Of a DNA stretch of 64,000 bases, positions 23,501 to 31,552 are shown piece after piece. The translations under genes were made by a program, and so were the position numbers. Position 1 is the stretch's first letter, and the number at the start of each line of letters is the position of its first letter. This DNA is from Flavobacterium gawalongense (lineage in GTDB: Bacteria > Bacteroidota > Bacteroidia > Flavobacteriales > Flavobacteriaceae). Under the pieces are notes generated by a model, which searched no databases, was not told the DNA's origin, and saw only the letters and a list, made by a program, of their open reading frames with translations. The stretch spans positions 62,001 to 126,000 of the forward strand of contig NZ_VJZP01000003.1 of the NCBI RefSeq assembly GCF_007097265.1, written 5' to 3'.

Positions 23501-24799
23501 CAATTTTCTGGCATTTTCCAATTTAGAATAGTCCTGTCCTTCATTTACGGTAACTCCAGTAAAACCTGAACTTGAAGTTACAATTTCACGGATATTATTA
23601 TTCAGCAAACCTCCATTATCAATTAATTTTGGATCATATCTGTTATTTGAATTATCAGATGGATAATCCTTCATTTGATCTTTAAAAAAATCTCCCGGTA
23701 TAGGATCTAACACAACTACTTCATTATCTGCTAAACCTGTTAATTGCCCCTCCCCTAAATCCTGAAGCGCAATAATATTTCTTAGATTATTATTGGTCGT
23801 ATTTACACGATTTTGCTTGTTGGTAACCCAAATCTCCAATCTTGAAATCTGAACTCTACTGTCAATAAAAGGATAATTTTTTAAAGACGCATCATATTTG
23901 TTTCTAAAATATTGAGACAAGAAAAAGTGTCTGTCGTTATCATAATCCAGCGCATACATATCAAAGTCCTGAATTGTTCCGCCTCCTTGAGCAATTAAAC
24001 TTTTGGTTTGGGATTTTTGTTCCGAAAATATACCTGTGACAGTAGTTTTACCAAATTGTAATTGTGTTTTTACACCAAATAAACTCTGTGCTCCCCTAAT
24101 CAGCGAGCTATTCAAAGGCATGCTTACATTCCCCACTTCAATTTTTTGAATAATATCATCTTCTGAAGGTGCGTATTCTAACTTCATAAGATTTTGAAAA
24201 GCAAATGTTGACTGGGTATCGTAATTAGCATTTACATTGAGTCGTGTTCCCACTTTCCCTATCAAACTCATACTTATCCTTTGATCGAAATCGAAAGAAA
24301 GATTTGATCTGTTTCTTGGTGAAAATGAAGGATTATCTTGTTTTGTATAGCGCATTCCCAAATCCAGTTCTATAGATCCAGTTGGTTTTACATCGATGGT
24401 ATTACTTCCAAAAATGGACTCGAAAAGTCCTGATTTTACATAATATCTTGGCAATAAATCTTTTTTAGCTGCTTCACTACCTTCTTTTTTCCCGTCTATG
24501 GCATCTACTTTCTTCTTGAAATAATCTCGCATAGATTCTTTCAAGACCAAGCTTTCATATTCTTTTGGAGTTAAAATAATAGGATAGTTAATAGAAAACC
24601 CATCTACAGAATTGGTATAAATATACCTATCAGTAACAGGGTCATATGTGTAAGCGGAGAGAACACTTTGAGGATCTTTTAACTGGACTTTCCCTGTAGA
24701 GAAACCAGTTACAATTGTATCCTGAACGGCTGGTGTTCCCTGAGCTTGCGATACAAAACCACAAAATATGACTAGCAAAAAAATACAAATTTTATGCAT
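17561..24799 (-). CDS. sprA: SprA, giant outer-membrane translocon of the type IX secretion system / gliding motility
   Basis: SprA (Sov in Porphyromonas) is the very large single-chain beta-barrel through which type IX secretion substrates, including gliding adhesins, leave the cell. The 2412-residue length fits the family. Visible features are a signal peptide (MHKICIFLLVIFCGFVSQAQG), an early SIELDLGMRYTKQDNPSFSP region with NRSNLSFDFDQRISM (SprA N-terminal domain), repeated stretches rich in Asn/Asp and aromatics alternating in beta-barrel fashion, and a C-terminal strand SGFTLRYNFGN. A low-complexity KPKAAAPKPGEK stretch lies at about 1910. ruvA lies 23 bp upstream on the same strand, so the two may be co-transcribed; gcvH follows. 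No frameshift is seen along 7.2 kb. Confidence 0.97.
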   Translation of the reverse strand: MHKICIFLLVIFCGFVSQAQGTPAVQDTIVTGFSTGKVQLKDPQSVLSAYTYDPVTDRYIYTNSVDGFSINYPIILTPKEYESLVLKESMRDYFKKKVDAIDGKKEGSEAAKKDLLPRYYVKSGLFESIFGSNTIDVKPTGSIELDLGMRYTKQDNPSFSPRNRSNLSFDFDQRISMSLIGKVGTRLNVNANYDTQSTFAFQNLMKLEYAPSEDDIIQKIEVGNVSMPLNSSLIRGAQSLFGVKTQLQFGKTTVTGIFSEQKSQTKSLIAQGGGTIQDFDMYALDYDNDRHFFLSQYFRNKYDASLKNYPFIDSRVQISRLEIWVTNKQNRVNTTNNNLRNIIALQDLGEGQLTGLADNEVVVLDPIPGDFFKDQMKDYPSDNSNNRYDPKLIDNGGLLNNNIREIVTSSSGFTGVTVNEGQDYSKLENARKLNPNEYTFNSQLGYISLQQRLANDEVLAVAYQYTIGDKVYQVGEFGNDGVDATVVTGTNQSNQAIITQSLILKMLKSNLTNVKNPVWNLMMKNIYQIPGAYQVKQEDFRFNILYTDPSPLNYINIVAPLPQPEDLVTSTPLLKVFNLDKLNYNNDPQAGGDGFFDFMQGLTIDAQNGRIIFTTKEPFGELLFEKLRSDQTERYNGDPIADYNENQKKYVFRNMYRNTQSGALQDSEKNKFLLRGKYKSTGGDGIPIGAFNVPRGSVVVTAGGRVLVEGVDYSVNYQLGRVQILDPSLQASNTPIEVSLENNSIFGQQTRRFMGVNVEHKISDNFLVGATFLKMTEKPFTQKSSFGQESVNNTIFGFNSNFSTEVPFLTRLVNKLPNLDTDVPSNLSVRGEIAFLKPDSPKADRFEGESTIYVDDFEGSQSTIDMRSPYSWSLSSTPEKNARSTYDFNASANDLSYGFKRAKLAWYSIDPVFYTQKPSGISNEELSFNTTRRIFSEELYPLTDIAQGQSQVVNTLDLSYYPSDRGPYNNSSNVSTNPTDNFGGIMRSLNSTNFEQGNVEYIQFWILDPYVGSGEIPQSNTGKIYFNLGEVSEDVLKDGKKQYENGLGPDQIISKPNPGTANWGDVPASQSLIYAFDTNADNRTNQDVGLDGLANAKEGAIYNNFASESDPAADDYTYYLNASGNVLDRYKKYNGVDGNSAVDINDPNRGASTVPDVEDINRDNTMNTINAYYEYSIDVKPNMSIGQNYITDIRSTQVTLANGAITDARWIQFKIPVSQPENTIGNISDFRSIRFMRMFMTGFNDRVTVRFGALDLVRGEWRRYANTLDFNDTNIADDKTTLDVLAVNVQENNERCPVNYITPPGVVREQLYNNNTVINQNEQSLSLRVSGDGLEPEDSRAVFKNVNIDMRQFKKLKMFLHAESLPNEIALRDNQMVGFIRFGNDFTQNFYQIEIPLKVTVPSSGSSSDCAALSAEAVWPEDNEIDLSLALLTKLKILAMSIDPSTLPLDGIYYQNEEELDPSLANKNNKLRLGIKGNPNFGLARTLMVGVKSNETHQDIKGEVWFNELRLADMDNQGGMAAVLNVDSNFADFATVSATGKKSTIGFGALEEGPNERNREDTKQYNIVTNVNLGKLLPPKWGVNLPFNYAIGEETITPEYDPFNQDIKLKQLLDNTTDQAEKDNIERRAIDYTKRQSINFIGVRKERSPEQKQRVYDPENFTFSQSFNQVERHDFEIEDYVDQQANSSIDYAYSFQPKPVEPFKKTAFMKKSDYWKLLSDFNFNYLPSNISFNTNIIRQYNRQQFRQVDVEGIGLDPLYRRNFAFNYQYGFNYNLTKSLKLNYTASSSNIVKSYLNENNEPIDSFTIWDSYWDMGDPNQHMQQLVVNYEIPINKIPLFSFIKANYSYTGDYSWQRASNALSQIEIEGNSYNLGNTVQNASSNNLNATFNMDALYKYLGLTKNTNKSAPKPKAAAPKPGEKVVNTNTQQIAKSNEFVDGLRGILTSIKNVQMNYTENSGTILPGYTPGVGFLGSSRPSLGFIFGSQDDVRYETAKNGWLTNYPDFNQNYSQVTNRLFKATANVDLLPDLKIDLSLDRAYSKNFSEQYDVTNGEYNPRSPYSYGLFSISTVLIKTSFSTSDENASAAFDDLKTNRLMIADRLAQNFYGGSIPRYGDAANPIPTDPSDPKYTQRDIYLTNEGYPIGFGKNSQAVLLPAFLSAYSGTNASDVSLGIFRSFPIPNWAVKYNGLMRFAFFKKNFKRFSMQHSYRASYTINAFRSNFEYDKAPSGYKPNGELNTDLGGNIFNKTIMSNINLVEQFSPLIRMDFELKSSLKVLTEIKKDRALSMSFDNNLLTEVKGIEYVVGLGYRFKDVIFSSRLADNPTGIIKSDINLKGDLSYRNNQTIVRYLDYDNNQLAGGQNIWSLKITADYAFSKNLTAIFYYDHSFSKAVISTSFPLTNIRSGFTLRYNFGN

Positions 24800-24822
24800 A
24801 TAATCCGTGTTTTGAGTACCTT

Positions 24823-25404
24823 TTATAAGTTCTTTAAAGCTTTCTTAATAATCGATTCAACAGAAGCATCTGGATCCTCTTTTACAATTTTTTCTACGAT
24901 TCGTTCTGAAGTTTTTCGAACAAAACCTAGTACCTCCAAAGCAGATAACGCTTCATCTCGATTTGTATTGCTTTGCGACATAGAAACTTCATCTAAATCA
25001 TACAATTTCAACACTTTCTCTTTCAAATCAAGTATTACTCTTTGCGCCGTTTTGCTACCAATTCCTTTTATAGATTGAATCGTAACAACATCACCTGATG
25101 CGATAGCATTTGTAATTTGCTTTGGGTCTAATGATGACAACATAGTTCTGGCAATGCTAGCCCCAATACCAGAAACTGATAATAATAATTTAAAAATCTC
25201 CCTTTCTGATTTTTCTACAAAACCAAATAAAGTATGCGCATCTTCTTTTATTTGAAGATGCGTATACAATTTTATAAAGTCAGCATTGGGGAGTAAAGAG
25301 TAGGTATGTAAGGATATATTTACATGATATCCTACACCTCCACAATCAATAACTACCTGTGTTGGTGTCTTTTCTACTAATTTCCCCTGTATATGTGCAA
25401 TCAT
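24823..25404 (-). CDS. ruvA: Holliday junction DNA helicase subunit RuvA
   Basis: RuvA binds four-way DNA junctions and loads the RuvB motor for branch migration in recombinational repair. The 193-residue protein has the N-terminal OB fold (MIAHIQGKLVEKTPTQVVID), the helix-hairpin-helix region (SVSGIGASIARTMLSSLDP and IQSIKGIGSKTAQRVILDLK) and the C-terminal three-helix domain that contacts RuvB (ALSALEVLGFVRKTSERIVE). ruvB is in the same window but in a different locus (60899-61921). A minus-strand TATATTTG at 25424-25431 may be the -7 element. Confidence 0.96.
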   Translation of the reverse strand: MIAHIQGKLVEKTPTQVVIDCGGVGYHVNISLHTYSLLPNADFIKLYTHLQIKEDAHTLFGFVEKSEREIFKLLLSVSGIGASIARTMLSSLDPKQITNAIASGDVVTIQSIKGIGSKTAQRVILDLKEKVLKLYDLDEVSMSQSNTNRDEALSALEVLGFVRKTSERIVEKIVKEDPDASVESIIKKALKNL

Positions 25405-25423
25405 TTTTTATAATATATGTCAC

Positions 25424-25457
25424 CAAATATAATAAAATTAGCACATAATTTTGCTAA
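25424..25457 (-). promoter_or_regulatory. maeB-ruvA intergenic signals: -7 box for ruvA and a weak hairpin after maeB
   Basis: TATATTTG (minus strand, 25431-25424) matches the -7 consensus 20 nt before the ruvA start. Just upstream of it TTAGCA (25438-25443) pairs with TGCTAA (25452-25457), and on the minus strand is followed by TTTTATT, a weak terminator candidate for maeB. Confidence 0.4.
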
Positions 25458-25495
25458 AATCATCTGTTTAAATGCTCTTTTCGTCAAAGAACTAT

Positions 25496-27784
25496 CTAAT
25501 TTACATTATTCTTTTTCTTCTCTTTTTCTTGTGCATCAATCACTGCAATAGCGGCCATATTTACCATTTCTTCTACGCTTGCGCCAAGTTGAAATATGTG
25601 AACTGGTTTCCCCATTCCTAACATGATAGGTCCTATTGAATCTACCTTATTCAATTCTTTCAAAAGTTTATAGGTAATATTAGCCGATTCCAGATTAGGA
25701 AAAATCAAGGTATTTACTTTTTTACCTGCTAGTTTAGAAAACGGAAACTTTGCCTTCAACATCTCTGGATTCAAAGCAAAATCAGCTTGAATTTCTCCGT
25801 CAATCACCATATCAGGATGATTTTTATGCAAATAAGCCACCGCTTCTCTCACCTTAGCGGCACTTTCATTTGTAGAAGAACCAAAATTAGAATACGATAT
25901 CATCGCAATTACTGGCTCCACTCCGAACATTCTGGCAGTTTTTGCAGTCATAATAGCAATTTTAGCTAAATCATCTGCAGAAGGATTTATATTTATGGCG
26001 GTATCCGATAAAAACATGGGACCACGACTGGTCATCATCATATTTGTAGTGGCAACTAGAGAAGCGCCATGAGCTTTTTCAATAAGTTGCAACATTGGTT
26101 TTACAACAGACGGGTAACTTCTGGAATGTCCTGTGACAAGCGCATCTGCTTCACCTTCATTGACCATCATGGCGGCAAAATAGTTTCTTTCACGCATTAA
26201 TTTCTGAGCATCCAATAAAGAAATCCCACGTCTTTGTCTGGATTTCCAATAGGTTTTGGCAAACTTATTTCTTCTAGGCTCCTCTTCTTTAATTTTTGGA
26301 TCTATAATTTGAACATCGGCATCAAAACCTAATTCTTCTTTTAATTCCAAAATAATTTCTTTATTTCCCAATAAAATTGGAAAACCAATCCCTTCTTCCA
26401 ATACAATTTGAGCTGCTTTAAGAACATCTAAATGATCTGCTTCCGCAAAAACGATTCTTTTTGGATCCATTTTAGCTCTATTGGTAATCAATCGAACCAT
26501 CTTGTTGTCATTCCCCAATCGGTCTAAAAGTTCCTCTTCATACTTTTTCCAATCAGTGATAGGATTTAACGCTACTCCTGAATCCATAGCCGCTTTTGCA
26601 ACAGCAGGTGCCACAATAGTTATCAATCTTGGATCGAATGGTTTAGGAATAATATATTCTTTTCCAAAAACCAATTTAGTTGCTCCATAAGCAACATTTA
26701 CTTGTTCAGGAACGGATTCTTTAGCTAATAATGCAAGCGCTCTTACCGCCGCCATTTTCATAGCCTCATTTATTTTGGTAGCGCGAACATCTAGTGCCCC
26801 TCTAAAAATATAAGGAAATCCAAGAACATTATTTACCTGATTAGGAAAATCAGAACGTCCCGTAGCCATAATAACATCTTTCCGAGTTGCAACAGCTAGA
26901 TTATAATCAATTTCAGGATCTGGATTTGCCATCGCAAAAACGATTGGATTTTCTGCCATTCCCATCAACATTTGCGGAGACATAATTCCACCTGTTGACA
27001 AACCTAAAAAGATATCTGCACCAACTAATGCTTCCTCAAGACTCATTGGTTTTATGTCTCTGGCATATTTTTGTTGCAAAACAGAAAGAGAAGGATTGTC
27101 TTTCGTCAAAACTCCCTTACTGTTAAACATCAATATATTTTCAATTTTTACTCCTAACAAAACATACAAATCGGCACAGGCAAGAGCGGCAGAACCCGCC
27201 CCAGAAACGACCATTTTTACATCCTCTGATTTTTTATCAGCCAGTTCTAATGCATTCAATAAAGCGGCCGATGATATAATGGCAGTTCCATGTTGATCAT
27301 CATGCATTACTGGAATATTCAATTCTTCCACTAATCTTCTTTCTATCTCGAAAGACTCCGGCGCTTTAATATCTTCTAAATTAATTCCACCAAAAGTTGG
27401 TGCTATATTTTTAACTGTCTGGATAAATTCCTCAATATCTTTAGTTCCAATTTCGATGTCAAATACATCAATATCGGCAAAAATCTTAAATAATAATCCT
27501 TTACCTTCCATTACTGGTTTAGATGCTTCAGGACCAATATCACCAAGTCCTAATACCGCGGTACCGTTCGTAATTACTGCTACTAAATTCCCTTTTGCTG
27601 TATACTTATAAACATTGTTTACATCTTTTGCAATTTCTAAACATGGTTCAGCCACACCTGGAGAATAGGCCAAAGACAAATCTCTTTGTGTTGCATATTT
27701 CTTAGTGGGAACTACTTGAATTTTACCTGGAGTTGGCTTTGCGTGGTATAATAATGCTTCTCTTCTTTTGCTATTTTTGTCCAT
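25496..27784 (-). CDS. maeB: NADP-dependent malic enzyme, MaeB type with C-terminal phosphotransacetylase-like domain
   Basis: This converts malate to pyruvate and CO2 with formation of NAD(P)H, feeding gluconeogenic and lipid-synthesis needs. The 762 residues split into a malic-enzyme half (about 1-430: SLAYSPGVAEPCLEI, NGTAVLGLGDIGPEASKPVM, MHDDQHGTAIISSAALLNAL, VVSGAGSAALACADLY) and a PTA-like half (about 430-755: RIVFAEADHLDVLKAAQIV, GMGKPVHIFQLGASVEEMVN), the architecture of E. coli MaeB. In MaeB the PTA domain is regulatory (acetyl-CoA sensing). It is monocistronic by appearance; a TATCTTTG box lies at 27810-27817. Confidence 0.95.
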   Translation of the reverse strand: MDKNSKRREALLYHAKPTPGKIQVVPTKKYATQRDLSLAYSPGVAEPCLEIAKDVNNVYKYTAKGNLVAVITNGTAVLGLGDIGPEASKPVMEGKGLLFKIFADIDVFDIEIGTKDIEEFIQTVKNIAPTFGGINLEDIKAPESFEIERRLVEELNIPVMHDDQHGTAIISSAALLNALELADKKSEDVKMVVSGAGSAALACADLYVLLGVKIENILMFNSKGVLTKDNPSLSVLQQKYARDIKPMSLEEALVGADIFLGLSTGGIMSPQMLMGMAENPIVFAMANPDPEIDYNLAVATRKDVIMATGRSDFPNQVNNVLGFPYIFRGALDVRATKINEAMKMAAVRALALLAKESVPEQVNVAYGATKLVFGKEYIIPKPFDPRLITIVAPAVAKAAMDSGVALNPITDWKKYEEELLDRLGNDNKMVRLITNRAKMDPKRIVFAEADHLDVLKAAQIVLEEGIGFPILLGNKEIILELKEELGFDADVQIIDPKIKEEEPRRNKFAKTYWKSRQRRGISLLDAQKLMRERNYFAAMMVNEGEADALVTGHSRSYPSVVKPMLQLIEKAHGASLVATTNMMMTSRGPMFLSDTAININPSADDLAKIAIMTAKTARMFGVEPVIAMISYSNFGSSTNESAAKVREAVAYLHKNHPDMVIDGEIQADFALNPEMLKAKFPFSKLAGKKVNTLIFPNLESANITYKLLKELNKVDSIGPIMLGMGKPVHIFQLGASVEEMVNMAAIAVIDAQEKEKKKNNVN

Positions 27785-27809
27785 TGTTTTTAGATTTTAT
27801 TCTAGTTTG

Positions 27810-27817
27810 CAAAGATA
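27810..27817 (-). promoter_or_regulatory. Putative -7 box of maeB
   Basis: TATCTTTG followed by CA on the minus strand, 25 nt upstream of the maeB ATG, matches the Bacteroidetes -7 consensus exactly. A clear -33 TTG was not found. Confidence 0.4.
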
Positions 27818-27889
27818 GAAGACTTGGTTTAAAAAGTCAGCTTTTATCCTACTTCTTTTATAAAAAACAGACTAGTCCCAGCAGATACA

Positions 27890-27921
27890 AATAAAAATAG
27901 CTGCAAAAATTCGCAGCTATT
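27890..27921 (-). terminator. Rho-independent terminator of the CBS-domain gene
   Basis: AATAGCTGC (27896-27904) pairs perfectly with GCAGCTATT (27913-27921); on the minus strand the stem is followed by TTTATTTG. It lies 23 nt after the CBS gene's stop. Confidence 0.75.
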
Positions 27922-27944
27922 CTTATTTGTTGGACAATTTAACT

Positions 27945-28370
27945 TTATTGTGTAATGTAAGAGTTTAAATGTTGAATCGTATCTTTTTGGATTTCGATTA
28001 TGGCTTTCACAACATCACTTATAGAAATAATTCCTATAACTGTATTGTTTTCTAAAACAGGTAAATGTCTCACTCTTTTAGTACTCATTAATTCCATACA
28101 ATAATCTAAATTATCGGAAGGTTTTACTGTAACTACATCTGTTTCCATAATTTCATGAACCAAAGCTTTCTTTGAAGATTTGGCTTTCAAAACAATTTTT
28201 CTGGCATAGTCTCTCTCAGACAAAACTCCTTTTAAAATTCCATCTTCGATTATAAGAATCGCCCCAATGTTTTTTTCGCTCATCACTGTCAATGCTTCGT
28301 ATACAGTGTTAGTGGAAAGTATGGAATAGACTTCCTTTCCTTTTGTGCTTAATATTTGATTAACAGTCAT
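27945..28370 (-). CDS. CBS domain pair protein
   Basis: A 141-residue protein made of two CBS domains (about 8-65 and 75-132), which together form a Bateman module that normally binds adenine nucleotides. Typical elements are VYEALTVMSEKNIGAILIIE, GVLSERDYARKIVLKAKSSK and RVRHLPVLENNTVIGIISISD. There is no attached enzyme domain, so it is either a stand-alone sensor or acts on a partner in trans. A minus-strand TAACTTTA (28393-28400) lies 22 nt upstream as a possible -7 element. It stands between maeB and the trehalase operon with its own terminator. Confidence 0.88.
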   Translation of the reverse strand: MTVNQILSTKGKEVYSILSTNTVYEALTVMSEKNIGAILIIEDGILKGVLSERDYARKIVLKAKSSKKALVHEIMETDVVTVKPSDNLDYCMELMSTKRVRHLPVLENNTVIGIISISDVVKAIIEIQKDTIQHLNSYITQ

Positions 28371-28444
28371 AATAGATAAGTTTAATTTACCATAAAGTTA
28401 AAAAAAATAGTATTCAAATGGTAAATTTATTTATTTATTTTACA

Positions 28445-30310
28445 TTAAAACAATTCATCAGGCGAAGTCAGCTTATTTAGTTCTTGTTTTAAATTATCAC
28501 TCAATATTTGCAAACCATATTGATACGATGCGTTTACCCAACCAAACCCTTCCTTGGCTATATAATCAAATTCAGTTCCTACGTTGCCATATTCCGCAAA
28601 AACTTTGTGCGAACTAATTTCTAAATCAAATTTTTCAGGAATAGTTCCGTTATATTCCACCGCATTTTTAGTGATTAACCACAACCATCTGTAGACCATT
28701 TCCTGAGCCTTATTGAAAAATTTATAGTTAATTAAACCCTCCCACAATAACATTTGATGTGGTGCCCAACCAAATGGATAATCCCATTGTCGTTGTGGCG
28801 CATCTTTTGAAAAACTGTCAGTACTGGCTTTTGTACTTCCTGTAATTCCACCCGTTTTTATAAATTGAGGCAATGCTATTTCTATTAATTTTTTAGCTTG
28901 GTGTTCACTACATAACCCAGCCCATAAAGGAAAAAATGTAGTTGCTGCTTCAAATGGGAATTGTCTTTTATTCACAAAATCATAATCAAAATACATACTT
29001 GATTCTTCATTCCAACACAATTCATCAATTTTCTCTTTTCTAAAAAGTGCTTTCTGGCCCCATTCTTCCGAAGTATACGTTACATCTCCAACTTGGAAAT
29101 TATTATTAAAATACTCCTTTATCAAATACGCAATGTCCTTTTCGTATTTGTAAAGAAAACTATTGACATCCACCGAGTTTAAATTGGCACACGTATTTAT
29201 AAGTCTATCGGTTGTGTCATGACCACTTTCTCTCAAGCTACGATCATGAACAAAATAGACGTCAAGCTCAGCATCAACAAGAGTTCGGTTTAAATATTGT
29301 TTTTCAAACTCTCGGATTGGCAAATTGTATTTTTTAGCATACGGCTCTAAGACATCATCAAAATGTCCAGGCTCCACTTCGAAGGGCATTCCAACTCCAT
29401 CGGCTTTGTATCGATTTAAACCTGTTGGCGTCAATCGGTTTCCTTGAACCATCCAAACCGTATTGTATTCCAAGATAACTGTTCCCAAATGACTTCTCAG
29501 CCATTCTAAACTTGGCACTTTCTTTTTTACAATTTCAATTATCAACGAAGAATACAATGGTGGCTGCGTTCTTGTTAAATAATAACTTCTATTTGCATTT
29601 AGAATTTTACCGTAATGTATGATTTGATATTTAAAGTTTTCGGCAATAGCCATAGCTTTATCCAGTTGATTATCTATAATCAAACCAACTCCAATAAAAT
29701 AACTATCCCAGCCATACATTTCGTTAAATCTTCCGCCGGGAACTACAAAAGGCACTCCTTGCAAGCTGTAAATTTTTTGCTCTAAGGCTAAAGCCAAAAT
29801 ACCCGGCTTTGTATTTAATGTATCCACATATTCCATCGAAAAATTTTCCGGCAAAATCCCTACTTTAAAATTTTGAAGTTCTTTTTCCAATGCCTGAAAA
29901 TAGGCAACACCCTGTTTATCTTTAGCTGAAACATAAAGAGTAGGAACTTCGTTAGTAGTTTTTTCGTCCTTAAGAATTTGTTCTAAACCTTTTTTATCAA
30001 TAGTTCTGGTCAGTTCATCCCAATAATCATCTCTAATTTTTCTTGAAATTCGTTCTACAGGATTTTCTTGGATACGACTTAAATCAATCTCACCTTTATC
30101 CACTTTATTTTCTTTTAATAAAGCCAATTCTTGAAGCAAGTTTGACAAATGATACGTTCCCTCAATAACAATTTCTTGTTTTGTGTTTTGATCAACTAAA
30201 GCAAACTTTTTAGGTCCATTATCATCCTTAGTGATTTTTTTATCCTTATCGGTATCTTCTTGAAGCAGTAGTTCATGGAATACCTTGTCTATGTTAATTA
30301 AGAAATTCAT
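28445..30310 (-). CDS. Neutral-type trehalase (GH37) with fungal-like calcium-binding motif
   Basis: Hydrolyses trehalose to two glucose in the cytosol (621 residues, no signal peptide). Both GH37 signatures are present: PGGRFNEMYGWDSYF (191-205) and QWDYPFGWAP in the C-terminal half. The catalytic acid is most likely Asp365 in RESGHDTTDR, and the base region is FAEYGNVGTEFDY with GFGWVNAS after it. The sequence around Asp365 (HDRSLRESGHDTTDR, then DVNSFLYKYE) and an EF-like DTDKDKKITKDDNGPKK at residues 19-35 resemble fungal neutral trehalases such as yeast Nth1 rather than the usual bacterial TreA/TreF. Its start overlaps the stop of the MFS gene by 4 bp (ATGA). It is the last gene of the unit-A operon. 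Confidence 0.93.
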   Translation of the reverse strand: MNFLINIDKVFHELLLQEDTDKDKKITKDDNGPKKFALVDQNTKQEIVIEGTYHLSNLLQELALLKENKVDKGEIDLSRIQENPVERISRKIRDDYWDELTRTIDKKGLEQILKDEKTTNEVPTLYVSAKDKQGVAYFQALEKELQNFKVGILPENFSMEYVDTLNTKPGILALALEQKIYSLQGVPFVVPGGRFNEMYGWDSYFIGVGLIIDNQLDKAMAIAENFKYQIIHYGKILNANRSYYLTRTQPPLYSSLIIEIVKKKVPSLEWLRSHLGTVILEYNTVWMVQGNRLTPTGLNRYKADGVGMPFEVEPGHFDDVLEPYAKKYNLPIREFEKQYLNRTLVDAELDVYFVHDRSLRESGHDTTDRLINTCANLNSVDVNSFLYKYEKDIAYLIKEYFNNNFQVGDVTYTSEEWGQKALFRKEKIDELCWNEESSMYFDYDFVNKRQFPFEAATTFFPLWAGLCSEHQAKKLIEIALPQFIKTGGITGSTKASTDSFSKDAPQRQWDYPFGWAPHQMLLWEGLINYKFFNKAQEMVYRWLWLITKNAVEYNGTIPEKFDLEISSHKVFAEYGNVGTEFDYIAKEGFGWVNASYQYGLQILSDNLKQELNKLTSPDELF

Positions 30311-31521
30311 ATTTTAGAAGTAAGTTTTTTTAGAATAAAGAATGAAACAAGCAGTAACGACATTGGAATTAAAGTATAGAAAAATGCATTTTCAGGCCCT
30401 TCATTTTTGAACAGATAACCAATTATTCTTGAACCAATTGTACCGCCAAGAGCGGAAAAAACGACTATTAAACCCGTCATTGAACTGTGCATTTTTTTGG
30501 GCAAAGCGCTTAAAACAACCGAATTTAAAAGTGGATAAATAGGTGCTATAAAAAGTCCAACTAATGGAAATGCAAATCCTATCAATGGAATATCACTAAG
30601 AGAATTGATTTCTTTCACCTCTAATCCAACTGTTTTTGGAAGTAGAAAAACAACAATTAACATAGCCATTACGATACAAAAACTGAGTACCCAAATCCAA
30701 TTTATTTTTTTAGTAATCACACCCGCTAAAAGTCGTCCAACAGCTAAAGTAATTGCCAATATACTCGCCATCATGATGCTGATATTCTCAGGAAGATGCA
30801 ATACTTTACTATTAAAAGTTGGCAGCCAAGACATGATCCCTTGTTCAATCATTACAAACAAAAAAGCACTAATTACAAAAACGATCGTTAGAAGCTGAGC
30901 AAATAATTTGAACATTTGTTTGAAATCATCCGCTAAGTCAACTCCGGGAATTTCAGTTTGGTTTTCAAATTTGGTGAAAAACAAAAATCCAAATGATACT
31001 ACTGAAATTCCAGCCAACAGCCAATACACATTTAACCATGAATCAGGATTTGTTTCTGAATTGAAAGCGGGAAATAAAAAGTAAGCCAACGCAATTCCTA
31101 TCATAAAAACCCCTTCAATACTACTCATCAAGCTATTATGCTCCTGCTGATTTTCTGTAACTGTTCCAATTAGGGAATAAACGGAGACTTTTATCAAAGC
31201 AAAGGAAACACCAACAGTTGCAAAAAGTATTTTTGCGGTATCAAACGAATTACCAAAATACATGTTTACACAAGCTACTGAAACCAATGCCAATCCAATC
31301 AACATGGCTCTTTTGTACCCTATTCTTGGCAAAAATGACGCTATCAAAAAAGAAACTATCGCAATAGGCAAATCCTTGAATGCTTCCAAAACACTGGCTT
31401 GCAATTCATCTACCCCATAATTTGTTTGCGATTTTAGTATAACAATCCCAACACTATTTAATAATATTGCAAACACAAAATAATTGAGATACATCGCAAT
31501 TTTGATAGCGTTTTTTTTCAT
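30307..31521 (-). CDS. MFS transporter, probable sugar permease
   Basis: A 404-residue, 12-helix major facilitator protein of the inner membrane. The pattern between helices 2 and 3 is RIGYKRAMLIGLALVSVACV, and the segment MSSIEGVFMIGIALAYFLFP is typical of helix 5. Substrate cannot be read from the sequence; its direct coupling to trehalase (4-bp overlap) and proximity to a fructokinase suggest disaccharide or hexose uptake. It has 31 bp to the upstream PfkB gene. Confidence 0.85.
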   Translation of the reverse strand: MKKNAIKIAMYLNYFVFAILLNSVGIVILKSQTNYGVDELQASVLEAFKDLPIAIVSFLIASFLPRIGYKRAMLIGLALVSVACVNMYFGNSFDTAKILFATVGVSFALIKVSVYSLIGTVTENQQEHNSLMSSIEGVFMIGIALAYFLFPAFNSETNPDSWLNVYWLLAGISVVSFGFLFFTKFENQTEIPGVDLADDFKQMFKLFAQLLTIVFVISAFLFVMIEQGIMSWLPTFNSKVLHLPENISIMMASILAITLAVGRLLAGVITKKINWIWVLSFCIVMAMLIVVFLLPKTVGLEVKEINSLSDIPLIGFAFPLVGLFIAPIYPLLNSVVLSALPKKMHSSMTGLIVVFSALGGTIGSRIIGYLFKNEGPENAFFYTLIPMSLLLVSFFILKKLTSKI

Positions 31522-31552
31522 TTTCCTAGTTCTTTAAGTTTGTAGAATTGAA

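Noticed and set aside
17561..24799. Several plus-strand ORFs of 60-100 codons inside sprA
   Set aside because: They are antisense shadows of a long intact gene and show no protein families or promoters.
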